Both the position numbers and the translations under genes were made by a program. The notes beneath the pieces are model-generated. The model did no database searches. It was not told the DNA's origin and saw only the letters and a list, made by a program, of their open reading frames with translations. From JBGPYM01 sp041493205 (lineage in GTDB: Bacteria; Bacteroidota; Ignavibacteria; UBA10030; UBA6906): a stretch of 8,234 nt of DNA. Positions 6,346-8,234 of this stretch are shown here, piece by piece. How positions within the stretch are numbered: position 1 is the first letter of the stretch; each line of letters starts with the position of its first letter. Location of the stretch: NCBI GenBank assembly GCA_041493205.1, contig JBGPYM010000137.1:1-8234 (forward strand). Direction: 5' to 3'.

Positions 6346-8234
6346 CGCCGGGGATTTCCATGAAAGCGCGGTGCAGGTCCTCCGTGGTAAGCTGATGTGC
6401 GATCCCATCGATCTCGCGACGTGCCTCCGCCAATGCCCGGCCGGCTTCACCGGTATTTCCGTCCGCCGCGCATGCGCGCCAGAGGTCCCGGTACATTTGC
6501 CAGAGGAAGTTCTTGTGATCAGATTTGATCGCTTGATCGATCGCCTCGCGGATCATTGTACCCCCCTCAGCATTCGATCCGACGGCACGGAGCACAAGGG
6601 CGCGCTTCCAGAGCGCTTCCATGATGAGTTCGTTCGCCTGAATTTCGCGCGCAAGAGTAAGACCCCGCTCCGAGAACCGGAGTGCGTCGTCCTTCCTTCC
6701 CTGTGCAATCCTGAGCTCGCCGAGCGTAATGCTGCCTCGTGTTTCATACCATGCAAGACCTGACTCCTCTGCGAGATTCAGGACTCCTTCCAGGAGACGG
6801 TCAGCCGCCGCAAAATCACCAAGGAGCAGGTACTCGAGACCGAGATCCCTTGCGTTATCACATTCGGAACCCCGGTTTCCCTGTTCCCGTGACAGCCCGA
6901 GCGATCGACTATGGATCTCCACGGCCCTGCGTACATCACCCGCATCGCGGTAGACTTCCCCGATGATATTGAGCGTCCCGGGTACTGCAGCGACATCGCC
7001 GATACTCTCCTTGATCTCCAGTGATGCCGTCCCTGCGGCGAGCGCATCCTCATAGCGCGCCAACCTGTCATAGACGATCGCCTGAAAATTCAGCGTCGAT
7101 GCGAGCCCTCTCCGGTCACCCAGAGAATCCTGCAGTATCTGGGCCTCCTTCAGGTGTTCGACAGCCGGCGTGTATTCTCCCCGGTGGATGTGGGCCGCAC
7201 CGAGGTTGCAAAGGCATTGGGCTGTCACCAGCGCATCATTCTCCGCCCGGGAAATGGTGAGCGTTTCCCTGAGTATATCAGACGCCTGGGCATACTCCCC
7301 GCGGGAAATGTGAATCAACGATACTGACTGGAGGCACTCCATCCTGCTCCGCACATCGTGCGCTGCGACGGCCAGTGTGAGAGCTTCCGAGCACCGGGAC
7401 CATGCCTCCTTCATCTCCCCCAGTATTCGGAGGCAATTGCCTGATTTCCGGAGAGCCGCGATTCCGGTCAATTGCTGTCCGGTGGAACCCGCAAGTGTGC
7501 GGACGGCGTCGAAATGTCCCAGGGCATCCCGGATCCGACCTGCTGCCAGGGCACAGTCGCCGAGGCCTTCCTCCACGGCGAGAACCTTCGCGTCATCCTT
7601 TTGACCCTGGCCTGCAAGGACAGTGCGCGCCTGTTCGAAAAATCCCCCTGCGGTTTCAAACGAACAGAGATCGCGGGCATGGGATGCTGCAGAGAGAAGA
7701 AAATCGAGCGCGCGCGGTCCCTGTGCCGATGCAAGGAGGTGGTGCGCAATGGAGGGGGCATAGTCGGTGTGCTCCGCATAATGCTCGACGAGCCATGCCG
7801 CAATGGTGCGATGATATTCCTCGCGCAACTCCGGAAGAAGTCCCTCGTACAGTACCTGCCTGATGAGCGGGTGATCAAACCTGTAGCGCTGGTTTTCATA
7901 CCGGATAAGCCCCTGGTCCTTCTCAAGCCTTTGAAGCTTCTTCAGCAATGTCATCCGGTCGAGTCCGAGACACCCCAGAATAATGTCGGATCGGAAGTAG
8001 ACGCCTTCGCACGAAGCGATCTCCAGCAGTTCTTTTTCTTCGCTGGTAAGTCTGCTGAGCCGTTGTGCGATGACATCCTGGACGCGGCCGGGGAGAGCAG
8101 CCGCGCCGGCGTCCCCTGCGATGCGCCACGCCCCCTCCTTCAACTCAAGGACGCCGCGGTGCTTCAAAAGGTTTACCAGCTCGACGAGGAAGAGCGGATT
8201 GCCGTCGGTCGTGCTGAACATCGTATCGACGACC
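6323..8234 (-). CDS. AAA/STAND-type ATPase with TPR array, C-terminal part (5' end outside window)
   Basis: The frame stays open to the right edge, giving 636 visible residues. The ATG at 8221 is internal: four more in-frame codons precede it, and the protein opens mid-domain at TTDGNPLFLVELVNLL, the block that ends AAA_16-like ATPase modules of MalT/PknK/cyclase-type signalling proteins. Numbered from that Met, residues ~44-130 form the following winged-helix-like region (LPGRVQDVIAQRLSRL, then YRFDHPLIRQVLYEGL). From ~165 to ~605 the chain is a helical solenoid of about eight to ten tetratricopeptide repeats spaced 40 residues apart, with RGEY(A/T) turns at 308 and 348 and similar turns near 388, 428 and 468. 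The end, LHRAFMEIPGVKEVMAQ, resembles a natural C-terminus, and no LuxR-type HTH follows. Walker A and any kinase, cyclase or DNA-binding domain would lie off-window. Probably a cytoplasmic signal-transduction ATPase; whether it regulates the neighbouring xylan operon cannot be told from the sequence. Confidence 0.85.
   Translation of the reverse strand, partial: VVDTMFSTTDGNPLFLVELVNLLKHRGVLELKEGAWRIAGDAGAAALPGRVQDVIAQRLSRLTSEEKELLEIASCEGVYFRSDIILGCLGLDRMTLLKKLQRLEKDQGLIRYENQRYRFDHPLIRQVLYEGLLPELREEYHRTIAAWLVEHYAEHTDYAPSIAHHLLASAQGPRALDFLLSAASHARDLCSFETAGGFFEQARTVLAGQGQKDDAKVLAVEEGLGDCALAAGRIRDALGHFDAVRTLAGSTGQQLTGIAALRKSGNCLRILGEMKEAWSRCSEALTLAVAAHDVRSRMECLQSVSLIHISRGEYAQASDILRETLTISRAENDALVTAQCLCNLGAAHIHRGEYTPAVEHLKEAQILQDSLGDRRGLASTLNFQAIVYDRLARYEDALAAGTASLEIKESIGDVAAVPGTLNIIGEVYRDAGDVRRAVEIHSRSLGLSREQGNRGSECDNARDLGLEYLLLGDFAAADRLLEGVLNLAEESGLAWYETRGSITLGELRIAQGRKDDALRFSERGLTLAREIQANELIMEALWKRALVLRAVGSNAEGGTMIREAIDQAIKSDHKNFLWQMYRDLWRACAADGNTGEAGRALAEARREIDGIAHQLTTEDLHRAFMEIPGVKEVMAQ

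Noticed and set aside
6517..6554. Cluster of five GATC sites within 38 bp
   Set aside because: It lies inside the TPR coding region, where it encodes an Ile/Asp/Ser-rich helix. There are no DnaA-box-like or AT-rich elements to suggest an origin or regulatory site.
6143..6763. Plus-strand open frame of about 206 codons spanning the convergent junction
   Set aside because: It overlaps the end of the GH42-like gene and the TPR gene in another frame, and its translation shows no family resemblance. The minus-strand TPR periodicity explains this DNA.
8219..8221. ATG (minus strand) as the start of the TPR gene
   Set aside because: The frame stays open to the window edge, and the sequence begins inside the ATPase module, so the true start must lie beyond base 8234.

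Overview
The window is a compact stretch of bacterial DNA with moderately high GC (near 60% by eye). Four genes sit head-to-tail on the plus strand and one large gene is convergent on the minus strand. Shine-Dalgarno-like AAGGA or GAGG motifs precede the internal starts. The enzyme set suggests a Gram-negative plant-polysaccharide degrader, possibly Acidobacteriota or a Bacteroidota-related lineage such as Ignavibacteria or Rhodothermia. This taxonomic guess is weak because no rRNA or marker gene is present.

Bases 1-6345 look like one transcription unit for glucuronoxylan use. It runs in this order: the C-terminal third of a GH115 xylan alpha-glucuronidase (5' end outside the window); a complete secreted GH43 beta-xylosidase with a C-terminal beta-sandwich domain; a complete mannonate dehydratase (UxuA) whose GTG start overlaps the GH43 stop codon; and a complete 770-residue secreted protein with a GH42-like layout, a clan GH-A-type barrel plus a GATase-like domain, whose substrate is unknown. 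The gaps are 15 bp, a 1 bp overlap, and 27 bp, which fits co-transcription.

The inferred logic is that GH115 removes (4-O-methyl)glucuronic acid from xylan or its oligosaccharides, and GH43 then releases xylose from the debranched chain. Free glucuronate enters the cell and is converted through fructuronate to mannonate, which UxuA dehydrates to 2-keto-3-deoxygluconate. UxaC, UxuB, transporters and endoxylanase are not in this window. The fourth gene probably supplies a further side-chain or linkage-specific exo-activity and is the least understood part of the operon.

Bases 6323-8234 on the minus strand encode the C-terminal part of a large signalling-type protein: the end of an AAA/STAND ATPase module, a winged-helix-like region, and about eight to ten tetratricopeptide repeats with a 40-residue period. 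Its N-terminus lies beyond the right edge. It overlaps the fourth gene tail-to-tail by 23 bp, with no obvious terminator between them. I saw no RNA genes, CRISPR arrays, insertion sequences or attachment sites. No gene-free stretch exceeds 30 bp.
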